Shown in pieces: positions 23,522 through 36,076 of a stretch of 64,000 nt of DNA. Made by a program: the position numbers and the translations under genes. The notes under the pieces were generated by a model. That model saw nothing but the letters and a program-made list of their open reading frames with translations, was not told the DNA's origin and searched no databases. This stretch comes from Warburgia ugandensis (Eukaryota > Streptophyta > Magnoliopsida > Canellales > Canellaceae), in NCBI GenBank assembly GCA_035236585.1, contig CP141139.1, positions 21,902,990-21,966,989 on the forward strand, read 5' to 3'. The stretch's first letter is position 1. Each line of letters starts with the position of its first letter.

Positions 23522-23959
23522 GGTGGGAAAAACATTAAAAAAGAAAAAAACTAAGGTGGTTTCTTCTTATTGGTCCACATACATGCTTATTTGTCTTGAT
23601 TTTCACCCAACTATCCCTTCATTGCTCTCTTGAAAATTTCACTTTTTATCTTAGGATAATTGAGTGAAATTATCCTCCAATAGTGGCACTCCATGTAGCT
23701 TGCTCATGTGGCTTTGAAGGTTCATTTTTCCTGGATTCATGGCTCACACCCATGGCTTTATTGGATTAGCTTGTCTTCCTTAGCTCGTCACCTTCTCTCG
23801 TGGCTTAGATGGCTAAGGTGACTTGAATGGCGCCCATGCAAAGGTGGTGGACTTTGCACTACTTATGCATGGGCGAGGTTTGAGCACCTTTAGCCCTTCC
23901 AAATGCATTCTTTACTTTCCCCAAGAGATGATCTTGATCACACCTTTGGATTGTTGAGA

Positions 23960-23964
23960 TTTAT
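23960..23964. repeat. Target site duplication of element B, left copy
   Basis: TTTAT, repeated exactly at 35328-35332. Confidence 0.9.
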
Positions 23965-24187
23965 TGTAATAACCTGAACTTTTAAGTCCTATTTTGCAAT
24001 ATGAAAAGTAATATTTTTATAGATTCAATTTGGTCAAAATATCTCTATAATCAGATTCTACTCAAAAAATGAAATCCAACGACATAAAAAACACTGAAAA
24101 TGGAGATCAAATGACCAAGTTATGGACTTTCAAAGAGTAAGGGCATTTTTGTCCTTTAAACATAAAAGAGTAAGGGACCAAAAACAT

Positions 24188-24215
24188 AGGGGGTCATTTT
24201 GATAATGGCACCCCT
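24188..24215 (+). promoter_or_regulatory. U3 interrupted inverted repeat (5' LTR B)
   Basis: AGGGG+GTCATT pairs with AATGGC+A+CCCCT. Compared with element A, the C-G and G-C pairs of the inner stem are replaced by T-G and A-T, so pairing is retained. Confidence 0.6.
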
Positions 24216-24334
24216 GTTCGTCATCCCTGTCGATGTAGACACCTTACAGCATCTGCACCGCCTTTCTTTGGTCAGCCTTTGTGGCGCTGGAAAAAATGAC
24301 AGCACCACCATGGGACGGCACCGCCTTCATGGGC

Positions 24335-24341
24335 TATAAAT
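24335..24341 (+). promoter_or_regulatory. TATA box of 5' LTR B
   Basis: TATAAAT after CACCGCC, followed by a CT-rich tract; equivalent to 33456-33462 in the 3' LTR. Confidence 0.6.
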
Positions 24342-24886
24342 CTCCCCTTCCCCTCTAGCTACCAAAACCGACCCTGGCTGCCCTGCAGACCATGTTTTAC
24401 GGTAGCCTAAGGTTCCAACAAATCTTTCATTAGAAAACCCCTCCTCCCGTTTCCTCTGCAATTTTCGGCACCGGCCCAGGTCTTTCCTTTGGGCCAGCCA
24501 TTCTCCTTTCTCTTTTTCCCCACTTTTTCCTATGGTCTCATTGAAAACTAGGTTTTTTCTCTTCTTCATGTTTTCTAAGGACCCAAGATCCAGGACAACC
24601 AGATTCCAGTCATTGGCTGGAACCCAGGTCATTTTCTCACCTCTATCTGGCTGGAACTCAGGTAACTACTATCCCTCTTCTCTTTCTAGTAGAAATTGGA
24701 TCAAGAACATGTGAGATCTACTTTTCCCGGCAGGAATATTGCTGGAGAAAAACAGATTCGATGGATTTGATGGGAACCATTGGATCAATTTGTGCCCGGG
24801 GACGCAACATGTAACGTACGACCGAAACACGCTCTCTGGAGAGGCCTTCGGGCATGTGCGGTTGTGCGAGTGTGGTCATTGCTCGA

Positions 24887-24908
24887 CCGGGACACATAGG
24901 TGTCCTGG
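24887..24908 (+). promoter_or_regulatory. Leader hairpin in 5' LTR B
   Basis: CCGGGACAC pairs with GTGTCCTGG over 9 bp (one G-T) around ATAG. Relative to element A, the left arm differs at two positions and both still pair. Confidence 0.45.
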
Positions 24909-26789
24909 GAACCGTAACATGCAAGCCCTATATTGTTAGATCTAGATCGTTCATTTGACTTACAACACTAAAAATGCAATTAAGAAGGCTATATAACTCT
25001 GATCGATGATCTGAAAGAACCGTTGCATTCATATTTACGACTCAGATCTAGTCATATAATAAAATTTAGGATCATAAGGCTGTTCAAGGTGACTATAGCC
25101 TAAAAACCATAAAAATTTCATGGATTTACAAGATCAACTATGATCATATCTCATAAATTGATCTATTAGTTGTCTTAGGACATCACTATTCCAAGATCAA
25201 CCCAAAATCACATAAATCAACATTAGAAACCCACTAATCAAGGATCTATAGCCTATAGTATAGATCTAGCTGTTGCTATGTGAATCAACTTGATAATGTA
25301 CAAAGAAAAGGAAATAATACTTGGATTCTTATGCCCAAATAACATCCAGGACTTCACAAAGGTAACTCAGGGTCGAGTAATGAAGAACCCGATTCAAGAG
25401 ACATCAAGGTAAGTAGTCTGATGCTGCTAAGTTTTCAAATGCATTCCAAACCCTAAATGATTTACTTGACTTTATTACCGTTAGTATGATTTTTGAGATA
25501 TGATGTTCTTATATGAGCATGCAAAATTATCTTCATGATATATGGCCTTGAAAATAATTGCATAAATTGCACGATTTGTGATTATTGTGATTTAGAATAT
25601 ATGCATATTTATATGCATTGCTCGCATGTTTTGAAACTCATTGCATAGATTGCATAATTTATAATGATTGAGATTGGGGTTTCATGTATCTATATTTTTG
25701 GTCTATTGAGCCTGGTGGGCAGTATGCTGAGAGGTTGTTTATGTACAGGGTTGGTTCCAGACCTCTACCACAAAAAGTGAATGCTATCATTGCCAAAATG
25801 GCATTGTCCCTTCCTTGACAGCTGTGGTAAACAGGGACAACCACTAGAGGTGTTCACGACACCATTTTGAGGACATATCCATAGTCGTTGTGGAGGGCTA
25901 TGGTGGGTGGTCTCTAGATACCGAAGGCACACGATTCCAGCTGTGCTCTGATTGTGCGCATAGTTGACCATATGATTTCAGTTTTTTCGATCTGCATATA
26001 GCATTAAGATGGTCATATACGAGTACTCGTGACCAATTGGCGTGATATGTTCGCCGAGAGACTCATGTGCATTATATATATAGGGATGCTATCATCTGCT
26101 TTGACCAATTACTATTTTAAGAATTTCATAATTATGATTAGTTTATGATTCATTATGTGATTACTACTCTATGATTTTTGTGATCGTTATATCGTTGATT
26201 TCTGGATCTTGATAAAAACTTCCATGATTGAAAATGTGCAAACAAGCTTATGATTTATGCATAAAAATGTATGTTTACACAAAGAGAAATTGCATGATGT
26301 TTCACATGGAAAGGCTCTTTTGAAACCATGTATGTTGCATGCCGTGTTTTCAAATTAGTGGTATCAGATCACCTACTGAGTATGAGGAATACTCCTCCAA
26401 ATATATTATTTTTTATAGATTATCTCTATACAAGATTAGATGAGGCATCAGAAAATGTTAGTGCTACGATCAAGTGAAGGAAGAGAAGACAAGTATAAAT
26501 GTAAGTATATGATCTACCCTTTGGACATGTATCTGTAATTACTATAGTTGGACTGCGAGCTGTGACTAAATAGACCTGGGAAGACATTTATGATTACCAT
26601 AATTTTCAAAACTACTTTGTTCGTCTTGCAAGCAAATGACACTCGGGGTTTTCAAAATGAATTTAAAATAAAAGATTTTTTCGCTGCATTGCATTGTTTT
26701 TATAAAATTGTTTTCAAATAGGAATTGATCCCGCATTAGGAATTAGTTTTGCATTTAAAAATGCATGTGAAAGCCTCGGTCGTCATAGT

Positions 26790-26801
26790 TGGTATCAGAG
26801 C
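26790..26801 (+). promoter_or_regulatory. Primer binding site of element B (initiator tRNA-Met)
   Basis: TGGTATCAGAGC two bases after the LTR end, identical to that of A and F. Confidence 0.92.
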
Positions 26802-29800
26802 CCAGTTTTATCCTTTCACAGCCAGGCTTGCATATCCAAAAGTCATATACAACGAGAATAATTAAGAATAAGTGTCTAAATATAAGTAGTAGAGATGACA
26901 AGAATAAGGAATAATATTAGATCACAAAGAAATACACCACAAATAAATAGGTGAAAAGGAGATAGATCTAGCAAGTATTTAGGTATTGGATGGCTCAAAA
27001 TCCTATCAAAACTCTAATCTAACATACTTAGGGGTTAAGGATTATTGCACAGTGGTGTAAACAAGGAAATTAGTATATGAGAATAAGAGTATGATTAGAA
27101 TACAAGATGATAGTAGTAGAATCTTTAGGGGATAAGTTTGACTTGTACTAGATCAATCAAAGTGAGAATCCAGAAGAACTTAGCTCAATTCTGGATAACT
27201 TAATTGGAACTTTATGAAGAGTAAATGGCTATCTTACAATGACAACCTGAGTATAATGGAGCAGATCAGAAGATGAGTACAATAATTGATATATTATTAA
27301 GAGGAATACAACATGAATATGATAGGGGATGTAAAAGACTGAATTTGAGAAGAATGATAAAGAATTTGATTATAACATAGTTATTAGAAGATTTTGATGA
27401 TAATCTAATGGGGATGACAGATATGTGATGATAGATTGATCATGACATGATCTTATAAGAGAAGTATAGTATGAACAAAATGTCAATGTAATTGTTGAGA
27501 CACTGCCTGGTTTATTGAGAATATAGACAATTAAGGATTTTGATATCATGTCTGACGTGTAGATGTGATATTGATTATATGCAACCAATCAAATGGAGAC
27601 ATTGATCTAAGTAGACAAAAGGAGGATGTTGAATAAGGAAAATAATAACAATAATAAGATAGAGAGAGAGATATGTAACTACAAATATTTGATGGATATT
27701 GAACAGTCAGAATAAGAAGATCATGATTTATGGAGGATAGGAAGGAGAAGTATAGAATCAAAGATCTTTCATCTTGAGTCATATTGCCAAATTGAAAGAT
27801 GAATCATTCCAATTTGAAGGAATAAGAGTAGTCGAGTTGGTGATATTATGGTAATAGAGTATAATAAAGATAAAGCAGCAAAAAATATAGTCTTTTAGTA
27901 GAGTGTCGATGCTAAGGACAGTGCGTTACAAGCTATTTTCAAACGAGGATAATGACCAACTAGGAATTTAATTTTACAATTATTTTGATGCTTATACCAT
28001 TGGTGAGATTAGAACTTTATCAAATCCATTAGTTTATGAGGAAACACTAGTGGTTGTAGTCCACAACAAGGAGAAGTTGATAATTTCCTACATTGCCGTT
28101 ATATGATTGAGTGAAGTTATAACGAGAAGTAAAGGGCGAGGATGGTAACTTGTCCAATCGATCTTCATCAACGAGAGTATCATTAAGGATGAACTTGAGG
28201 CCTAATAGTATAAAGACAAATTGGAAGAGCAAATAAAATTAAGTGTCGTTATCTTTAGAAAGATGTTGATTAAACTAATGTATTCAAATCATATCTAATT
28301 AACCATGATAGCATCTATTAGATAGTAGCCTAAGTTATGAGGAATGTTATGGGTACTTAAACATGAGTTTTTCCCTAAAGGAAGTAAGTTGATTAGACTA
28401 AGTCATTTGAGGATCTAAAAGTACAATAGAAGCAGTAACAACCGAGACAAAAGTAAAATGAGAAATAATCTAGAACAATGACAAAAATTGCGGATAATCC
28501 TAGACCTTGATCGATGCTATGACAAGCGATAGAGGTCATTTTGGGTTTGGAAGGTATGCTATTGACTTGGATTAAAAAGAAAGGTAGTTAAGCACTGATT
28601 GCTTTAGAGACCTTTGAGCTTGTAGCTGTAAATTTGGGAAAGGATAAACAAGTAATCAAACAGATTCTTTTTCTATGTATAGGTAGATGCTCTATGCTTA
28701 CCTGTGTGTTTCTTAAAATTGTCGCTCTAGAAGCTTTAGCACAAATTAGCTATTGGATGATTATTCTTGTTGTAAGATAAGTATGAGGTGGTACTTGAAA
28801 GAAAAAAATTTGAGGAATTGAGAAAATTGGTACTTATGATGATACCTCCTGACAATTAAGACTTAATGGTTGATAACAAAGCCTTGATAAATGATTGAAC
28901 AATATATCAATATAGGAAATGGAAGAAGAGGAGTTAAGATAGTTGTCACACTATATAATAACATCTGATGTTCAATTGCCTTTAAACAAAAGGGTATTTG
29001 TTATATGTATGTATTAAGTACGGAGACCAGCTGTAGAAATTAAATAGAAGTAATTTTTAGGGTTAACTTTACTGGATTGAGATGACAATTATATGTATAG
29101 AACTTTTGGTCTAGAAGATCCCAAAGAAAATCATCAAGCAAGGAAAATTTAAGGAGGATAATGGCAATGGATTCAACCATGAGCATAGTAAGTGGACTCT
29201 GTTTGAGATAAGAAAATTTTGACAAGAGTATGAATATTGTTGGAAATCCTAATGAAAATTTTATGCGGATGGTGATATAAGGCTCTAAACAAGAACATTT
29301 GATCTATGATGATATATTGATCATAAATATTTGACATGATTTTGAATAAATCCTTTGAGGAGAAAAGTATTTGATGGAATTCAATATCCATGCAACTTGA
29401 TATATAGTTAGGAGATCTTATTTGCAAGATGTGATAATACAATTGATGGAAGATGCTACTTGATTTGTTTTCAAAGTTCTAGTTTGAATGTAAACATTGG
29501 TTGAGGAATCGAGTCATATATGAAAGGTTAATGACAGTTGGGATTCAAAGTTGGAGACTAGTTCTCAAATAATTTTCCAACTAAAGGGTTTTGTATGAAG
29601 AAAGCTTTTATCATTGACATAACAAGATGAGAAGAGAAACTGTATCAATTTTTAAAGATTCTAGAAGAAAATATGGAGTAGAATGAGACACAATAGGAAG
29701 AATGTAAACTTTTGGGACTTTTACTAGCCAAGTGTAGGTCAACTTTAAAGAGAAGACTTTAATAATAAATGGATCACTAGATGGAAGACAAGAGGAAAAA

Positions 29801-30311
29801 GAGATTATCCTCCACTATTTAAAATAAAAGACAATAAATAAGATTATCAAAGAACAAGAAGTAATGTAGTATCATCAAAGTCTGGAGTAGGTTATACACG
29901 ATTAAAGGAGTGTGGTAATCCAAGGATTTGGAGATCTCAATTGTATGAACTGAATTTATGAAACAGTGTTGACTAATTAGCAAGTAAAGACTAAGTATCA
30001 GAGCTCGCAGTAAAAGTAGCTCTATATTAGTTGAATTTGAGTTATATTTACGGATTTTGTTGAAGGAATTCTGAGAATGATGAATTATGAATGTCCCTAG
30101 ACTTGGTTGGAAGATAACACGAAAAGAAAGTCAATAACAAAATTCTTCTAATTATTGACCCAATTGAAGTTTGGATGAGAGAATTATGGAGGTGAAGCAA
30201 AGAAATTTCCTTAGTTTGAGTCTTAAGGGAGAATACATTCATCAAAAGGAACCTAAGAAACAAAATATCCTAGAGATAACAATTTGTGGAATTTCGAGAT
30301 GAAATTCTTGT
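26802..30311 (+). mobile_element. Interior of element B, no retroviral ORF
   Basis: About 3.5 kb, homologous along its length to the interior of element A but clearly diverged. Stops are frequent in all frames and no retroviral domain was recognised. It ends with the same 'AATTTCGAGATGAAATTCTT' type of sequence before the polypurine tract. Confidence 0.6.
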
Positions 30312-30322
30312 AGGGGTAATAA
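30312..30322 (+). promoter_or_regulatory. Polypurine tract of element B
   Basis: AGGGGTAATAA directly before the 3' LTR. Confidence 0.75.
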
Positions 30323-30914
30323 TGAAATAACTTGAATTTTTAAGTCCTATTTTGGAATATGAAAAGTGATATTTTTAGAGATTCAATTTGGTTCAATTAG
30401 GAATATCTCTATTATCAGATTCTAATCGAAAAATGGAATCCAACGGCATAAAGAACGCTGAAAACAGAGATCAAATGACCAAGTTATGGACTTTCAAAGA
30501 GTAAGGGCATTTTTGTCCTTTAAACATAAAAGGGTAAGGGACGAAAAATGCAAGGGGCCGTTTTGATAACAACACCCCTGTTCGTCATCCCTGTCAATGC
30601 AAACGCCTCACAGCATTTGCACAGCCTTTCTTCGGTGTAATGACTCAATTTTGAAGATATTTTGTAAAAATGGTTTATTTTGAAAATTAATGGATGTTTT
30701 GTTATATTAAGAGAGTGGTAGATGTTTAATTTCAATTAAAATATGAAATGAAGGAATTTGTGAGAAAAATTCATATCATTAGATTCTACACTCGAAATGG
30801 AATCCAACGCCTCAAAGAACGAAGAAAACGGAGGTCGTATGACCAAGTTATGAGCCTTTGAAGACTAGGGTATTTTTGTAAATTGCATTTAAGAGAGAAT
30901 AGCTCAAAAACACA

Positions 30915-30941
30915 AGGGGTCGTTTTGATAATGACACCCCT
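30915..30941 (+). promoter_or_regulatory. U3 interrupted inverted repeat (solo LTR C)
   Basis: AGGGG+TCGTT pairs with AATGA+CA+CCCCT. Inner stem pairs T-A, C-G, G-T, T-A, T-A differ from A yet remain paired. Confidence 0.55.
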
Positions 30942-31060
30942 CCTTCTTCCCCACCGACCACTCCACCGCCATTGACTCCAGTTGTCGCGCTGCACTACTC
31001 TTGCAGTACAGTGCAGGAAAAAATGGCGGCACCGCCATTGGGTGGCACCACCTTCTCCAT

Positions 31061-31067
31061 TATAAAA
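31061..31067 (+). promoter_or_regulatory. TATA box of solo LTR C
   Basis: TATAAAA after a run of ACCGCCA-type boxes (30962-31050). Confidence 0.6.
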
Positions 31068-32360
31068 ACCCTACATCCCCTCTTCCCAGATCAAGTTTCC
31101 TCCACTCCAATCACTTTCAAAAATGGATCCAGCAACTAGGGTTTGCAGATCCATTAGAGGACTCTGATTGGGCAACAAAAAGAGCTTCTCAGGTACGATT
31201 CTCTTCGCAACTCCACTTCTCTCCTCTTACTCTTTCATTTCCCCCGGACCCCAGCTAGGTCTAGTTTGTTTTCTGGCCAGAAATAGCCAAAATTTTGGGA
31301 CTAAGCTAGACGGGCTGAAACCCATCGAAAACAACATATCCCAGGGGCACACAAGCATGACGTCGGCCTGTGATGAGATGATGTGTCCTGGGGGCTCACA
31401 GACATGACGCGCACCCGTGACGAGCTCCCTGGGTCAACAGTCACATGCATGCCGCGTGCGAACAGATGCCCAACTCGACTGGAATGAGCAGGGTGTCCTG
31501 GGAGCAGAGATGCTTCGCACCCGTGCTGAAGACGTATCAACACGACATAGTTCAGGATGCCCTATAACGTGTCGCTCGGGCATGCACACGCGTGCGAAAT
31601 CGGTCTTGGTTCGACAGGGGTGTGCACACGTCCTGGGAACTGTGATGGGCGATCCCTAATGAACAAATCTGGTTCGCCCATTAAGGCGCTACACAAAACT
31701 GCAATTAAGGAGGCTATATAACTCCGATCGATGATCCAAAAGAACCGTTGAGTTCGTAATTATAACGCAGACCAAATTGTACAATAACATTTAGGATCAA
31801 GAGACTATTTAAGGCAACTACAACCTAAAAACCATGGAGATCTCATGAATCAATGAGATCGACTGTGATCAGACCTCATGATTTGATCTAATAGAGGCCT
31901 TAGGACATTCTTAGACCAAGAATGTCATGGATCGACCCCTAGAAACCCATAAATCATATAGATCGAGCCACTGCCCTATGAATCGAGAAATAATGTTGGG
32001 ATCTTATGTTTGAACAATATCTAGGGCTTCAAGACTTGACCTAGGTACTCTAGGGTTCGAATTGAGGAAAGGCACAAGCTAAGTAAACGATGCTTGAGGT
32101 AGGTAGTATGCTACCACTACGTTTTCAAATGCATTTCCAAAATCTAAATGCTTTATTCCTAATGACCTTGATTAGTATGTTTTTAAGATATCATATTTAC
32201 ATAAAGAACATGGAGATTTTTACTTATGACCTTGAATACAATTAATTGCATGAAACTAATTTTAGGAATGCATTGCTCGCATGTTTACAATGATTGCTAT
32301 ATGGGTTACATGACTCTATCCTTTTTGAGCTAATGAGGCTGGTGGTCACTATGCTAAGTA

Positions 32361-32552
32361 GGTAGATCGTCGAATGAGGCAACCTACGGTAGGAACAAAT
32401 CTTGAGTTCTAAGCAGGTAGATCGATGAATGAGGCAGCCTGTGGTGGAAACAAAACCTTGAGGTCCAAGTGGGTAGATCGCCGAATGAGGCAGCCTACGG
32501 TGGGAATAAAACCCTGAGTTTCTAGTGGGCAGATCGCTGAATGAGGCAGCCA
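32361..32552. repeat. 55-56 bp minisatellite in solo LTR C
   Basis: About 3.5 tandem units starting at 32361, 32416, 32472 and 32528. Each begins GGTAGATCG (GGCAGATCG in the last) and contains GAATGAGGCAGCCT. The open frames across it on the minus strand are by-products of the repeat. The other LTRs of the family have no such expansion. Confidence 0.88.
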
Positions 32553-33455
32553 GCGGAGAAGCATAATTGACCCTATGATTTTGATTTTTATCGATATGCA
32601 TATAGCATTGGGATGGTCCATACAAATCCTTGTTACTAGTCAGTTGAGTGATTTACTGAAAGACCCATATGCATGATATTCATGGCAATATCCTTATCTG
32701 TTTTAACTTATTTGTATTTTAAGAATTTCATAGCTACGGTCATCATTGATTAGTTCACTTGAGGTGTTTGCCGACATATATGCATGCACAAGTTGATTTA
32801 CTATACTTGCATTTTATATTCTTCATCGTGCTAGTTTTTGAGTTTACACAGTTACATATATATCCCTGATTAACCATGAATAGAAATGGATGTCTTTATG
32901 AATGTGTTCAATATAAACTCTCTTGCATATCGTGTTTTCAAACTAGTGGTAGCTGGTTACCTACTGAGTGTGAAGAATACTCAACCTAATCCATCATTTT
33001 TCAGATCAGATAAAGTCCAATTAGGAGGAGCATCAAAGGGATGTAGGACCATAGATAAAGTAAGCACAGGTAAGGCTGAGTAACAACTTATCTAGTAACC
33101 CTTCTTATAGTTGATGTAAACTTGGCTGTAAGTGCTTATTTGTAACTTGGGACTGTGATTATCAATCTTGGGAGTAGAAATTATTCATCTTTGTGCTTTG
33201 TTTAAAAAGAGCCATGGCCTTATACACTATTTATTTACCGAGATTTGTTAATGACGCTCAGGATTTTTATACAAAAGTTGTGATTAAAAGAAAATTTTCC
33301 TCTGCATATTTTGCACAAAGTGTTTTAAAATAGAGATTGATCTTGTTGTTATTATAAAACTGCATTCATAAAAGCCCGGGTCATCACATCTAGTTCGCCT
33401 TTGTGGCCCTGGAAAAACGGTAACACCGCCACGGGATTTCACTCCCTTCATGGGC

Positions 33456-33462
33456 TATAAAT
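33456..33462 (+). promoter_or_regulatory. TATA box of 3' LTR B
   Basis: TATAAAT in the half of the LTR that follows solo LTR C; equivalent to 24335-24341. Confidence 0.55.
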
Positions 33463-34311
33463 CTCCCCTTCCCCTCTTCTCCTCTGGCTACCAAAACCAA
33501 CCTCGGCTGCCCTGCACTCCGTGTTTTACGACAGCCTAGGGTTCTGGAAAATCTTTCATTGGAAAACCCCTCCTACCATTTCCTCTACGATTTTCGGCAC
33601 TGGCCAAGGTCTTTCCTTCGGGCCGGCCATTCTCCTTTCTCTTTTTCCCCACTTTTTCCTCTGGTCTTGCCGAAAACTAGGTTTTTCCTCTTCTTCATGT
33701 TTTTCGGTGACCCAAGATCCAGGACAACCCAAATTCCAGTCATTGGCTCGAACCCAGGTCATTTTCTCACCTTTGTCTAGCTAGAACTCAGGTAACTACT
33801 ATCCCTCTTCTCTTTCTGGTAGAAATCAGATAAGGAACATGCCATATCTACTTTTCCCGATAGGAATATTATCGGAGAAAAACAGATCTGATGGATCTGA
33901 TGGGAACCATCGGATCAGTCTGTCCTTAGGGATGCAGGGCATAACGCATGATCGAAATGCGCTCTTTGGGAGTGTGTGGTCATGCAGGTGCCGTCGCGGC
34001 TCAACCGAGACATACAGGCATCCTGCGAACCGTAACGAGCAAGCCCTGTATTATCATATCTGGATCGTTCATCTAACTTACGACACTAAAAATGCAATTA
34101 AGAAGGTTATATAACTCTGATCGATTTTCCAAAAGAACCGTTGCGTTCATATTTACGACGCGGATCTACTTATACAATAAAATTTAGGATCATAAGACTG
34201 TTCAAGGAAACTATAGCCTAAACCCATAGAAATTTCATGGATCTACAAGATCAACTATGATTAGATCTCATAAATTGATCTATTAGATGTCTTAGGACAT
34301 CACTATTCTAA

Positions 34312-34363
34312 GAAAGTGGATGGTATTACTGCCAGCCTCTACCACAAAAAGTGGATGGTATTA
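34312..34363 (+). repeat. Deletion scar with duplicated filler in 3' LTR B
   Basis: AAAGTGGATGGTATTACTGC occurs twice, about 33 bp apart, with CCTCTACCACAA between. Here about 570 bp present in the 5' LTR (about 25196-25765) are missing. The extra copy looks like template-switch filler from repair. Confidence 0.7.
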
Positions 34364-35327
34364 CTGCCAAAATGGCATTGTCTCTTCCTCCACTGCTGTG
34401 GTAAATAAGGACGACCACTAGAAGTGTTCACGGCACCCTTTCGAGGACATATCTATAGTCGCCGTAGAGGGCTATGGTGGGTGGTCTCTAGATATTGGAG
34501 ACACACAATTTCAGCTGTGTGTTGATTGTGAGCATAGTTGACCCTATGATTTCATGATTGTGAGCATAGGTGACCAGTTGGCGTGATGTGTTCACTGAGA
34601 GACCCATGTGCATGATATATATAGGGATATTATCATCTACTTTGACCGATTACTATTTTAAGAATTTCATAATTATGATTAGTTTATGATTCATTATGTG
34701 ATTACTACTCTATGATTTTCATGACCGTTATATCATTGATTTCTAGATTTTGATAAAAACTTTCATGATTGAAAATGTGCAAACAAGCCTATGATTTATG
34801 TATAAAAATGTATGTTTACACAAAGAGAAATTGCATGATGTTTCACATGGAAAGGCTCTTTTGAAACCATGTATGTTGCATGCTGTGTTTCCAAATTAGT
34901 GGTATTAGATCACCTACTGAGTATGAGGAATACTCACCCAAATATATTATTTTTACAGATTATCTCTATACAGGATTAGATGAAGCATTAGAAAATGTTA
35001 GTGCTATGATCAAGTGAAGGAAGAGAAGACAAGTATAAATATAAGTATATGATCTACCCTTTAGACATGTATTTGTCATTACTACAGTTGGACTGTGAGC
35101 TGTGACTGGATAGGCCTGAGAAGACATTTATGATTACCGTAATTTTCAAAACTACTTTGTTCATCTTGAAAGAAAATGACACTCGAGGTTTTCACAATGA
35201 ATTTAAAATAAAAGACTTTTTCATTGCATTGCATTGTTTTTATAAAATTGTTTTCAAATAGGGATCGATCCCACATTAGGAATTAGTTTTGCATTTAAAA
35301 ATGCATGTGGAAAACCAGGTCATCACA

Positions 35328-35332
35328 TTTAT
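35328..35332. repeat. Target site duplication of element B, right copy
   Basis: TTTAT, identical to 23960-23964. Confidence 0.9.
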
Positions 35333-36071
35333 ACCATGGCTTCCTTAAGTTTCCTAGTTAGATTAGGAAACCTTATGAATGGCTCCAATTTCCATCTCCA
35401 TCACTCTCTACTGTTGGATTGTCTTCCCATCACCTACAAAAGATAAGAAATCCTAATCAAAGCCTAGAAAAATAAGATTATTCACATACTTACTTTAGAT
35501 TAGCCTCTGAACCTACAAAGTATCAAACTTCAGATCTATTAGGTCAAAAAATGCATGTGTTATAAATTTTTGCCAAAAATCCTAATTTTACACTATAAGT
35601 TAGAAGAAATAGGTAACTAATTGGGTGATTTTTTTATACAAATTTGGACACTTATCAATGTTCAATGAATTTCAATATTTGTAGCAAGCACACACAAAAA
35701 ATCAAATCCAACCACTTTCTTGTCCTCTTTATACCCCATTGTAAATTTTAGCCTTTGGATCACTTATAAAATGCTGATCCAACCACTATAAGTGCATTAA
35801 TCAATGAAATCAACCACCCATTTTTGTGGGTCTACAATTCTAGACATTGATTTGTTGATCAAACCATAAACTAGAAGCTAATGGTGCTGATCCTCCAATA
35901 ATTACCATACTAGATCTTGATCTATTGGATAAAAATGTTTAATAACATGCTAAGATCAAGATCCAACCAATTCTAATCATTGATCACCAATTTAGATAGT
36001 GAACAATAGATCGCAAGGGCATCTGACACTATTCTTGCATATGATCAATGATTAGTTATTGGTACATGGGT

Positions 36072-36076
36072 GATCA
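36072..36076. repeat. Target site duplication of solo LTR E, left copy
   Basis: GATCA, repeated exactly at 38695-38699. Confidence 0.88.

Larger units (their letters stand above)
23965..26787 (+). repeat. 5' LTR of element B
   Basis: 2823 bp, starting TGTAATAACC and ending in TA where the 3' LTR ends in CA (one transition). It carries the U3 inverted repeat (24188), the TATA box (24335), the leader hairpin (24887) and the ACACTCGGGGTTTT block near its end. Confidence 0.88.
30636..33388 (+). mobile_element. Tekay-type solo LTR C nested in the 3' LTR of B
   Basis: 2753 bp, TGTAATGACTC to CATCACA, with no interior. The B LTR sequence on its two sides (CCTTTCTTCGG and CGCCTTTGTGG) is nearly continuous in the 5' LTR of B at about 24260. 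The 5-bp flanks TTCGG and TCTAG do not match, so the duplication has decayed or the edge has been altered. It carries its own U3 inverted repeat (30915-30941), TATA box (31061-31067) and a 56-bp minisatellite. The leader at 31300-31670 contains several degenerate copies of a TCCTGGGA-centred repeat. Confidence 0.82.
23965..35327 (+). mobile_element. Complete non-autonomous Tekay-type LTR retrotransposon B, with nested solo LTR C
   Basis: It has LTRs at 23965-26787 and 30323-35327 (the latter interrupted by C), an initiator-Met primer site, a polypurine tract, and an exact TTTAT target duplication. Without C it is about 8.6 kb. The interior matches that of element A and has no retroviral ORF. 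The 3' LTR is about 570 bp shorter than the 5' LTR because of a deletion at about 34311. The insertion is confirmed by the empty-site paralogue at about 18.6 kb. Confidence 0.88.
30323..35327 (+). repeat. 3' LTR of element B, interrupted by solo LTR C
   Basis: It starts TGAAATAACT (the 5' LTR has TGTAATAACC) and ends CATCACA. C lies at 30636-33388. The remaining 2252 bp lack the sequence matching about 25196-25765 of the 5' LTR. The U3 inverted repeat at 30553-30579 has lost its two outer inner-stem pairs (AACAA instead of AACGG). TATA box at 33456-33462, displaced from the LTR start by C. Confidence 0.85.
21598..35657 (-). repeat. Athila-like LTR (ii), minus strand, split by element B
   Basis: On the minus strand it starts TGATAAGTGTCC at 35657 and ends near 21598. 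Without B and its duplication it is about 2.69 kb. The sequence on either side of B (GGATTGTTGAGA, then CCTAGTTAGATTAGGAAACC) matches the uninterrupted copy at about 18590-18620. Beyond 35657 the sequence is unrelated and lacks a polypurine tract, so this end looks like the true 5' outer edge of the Athila-like array. Confidence 0.7.

Noticed and set aside
32361..32552. Possible CRISPR-like array
   Set aside because: The units are contiguous tandem copies with no unique spacers, in plant retrotransposon DNA.
32242..32625. 127-codon minus-strand frame with internal amino-acid repeats
   Set aside because: It is a translation of the 56-bp minisatellite in solo LTR C.
33389..33393. TCTAG as target duplication for solo LTR C against TTCGG at 30631-30635
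   Set aside because: Only two of five bases match, so I did not call a duplication. C is placed by its termini and by continuity of the host LTR.
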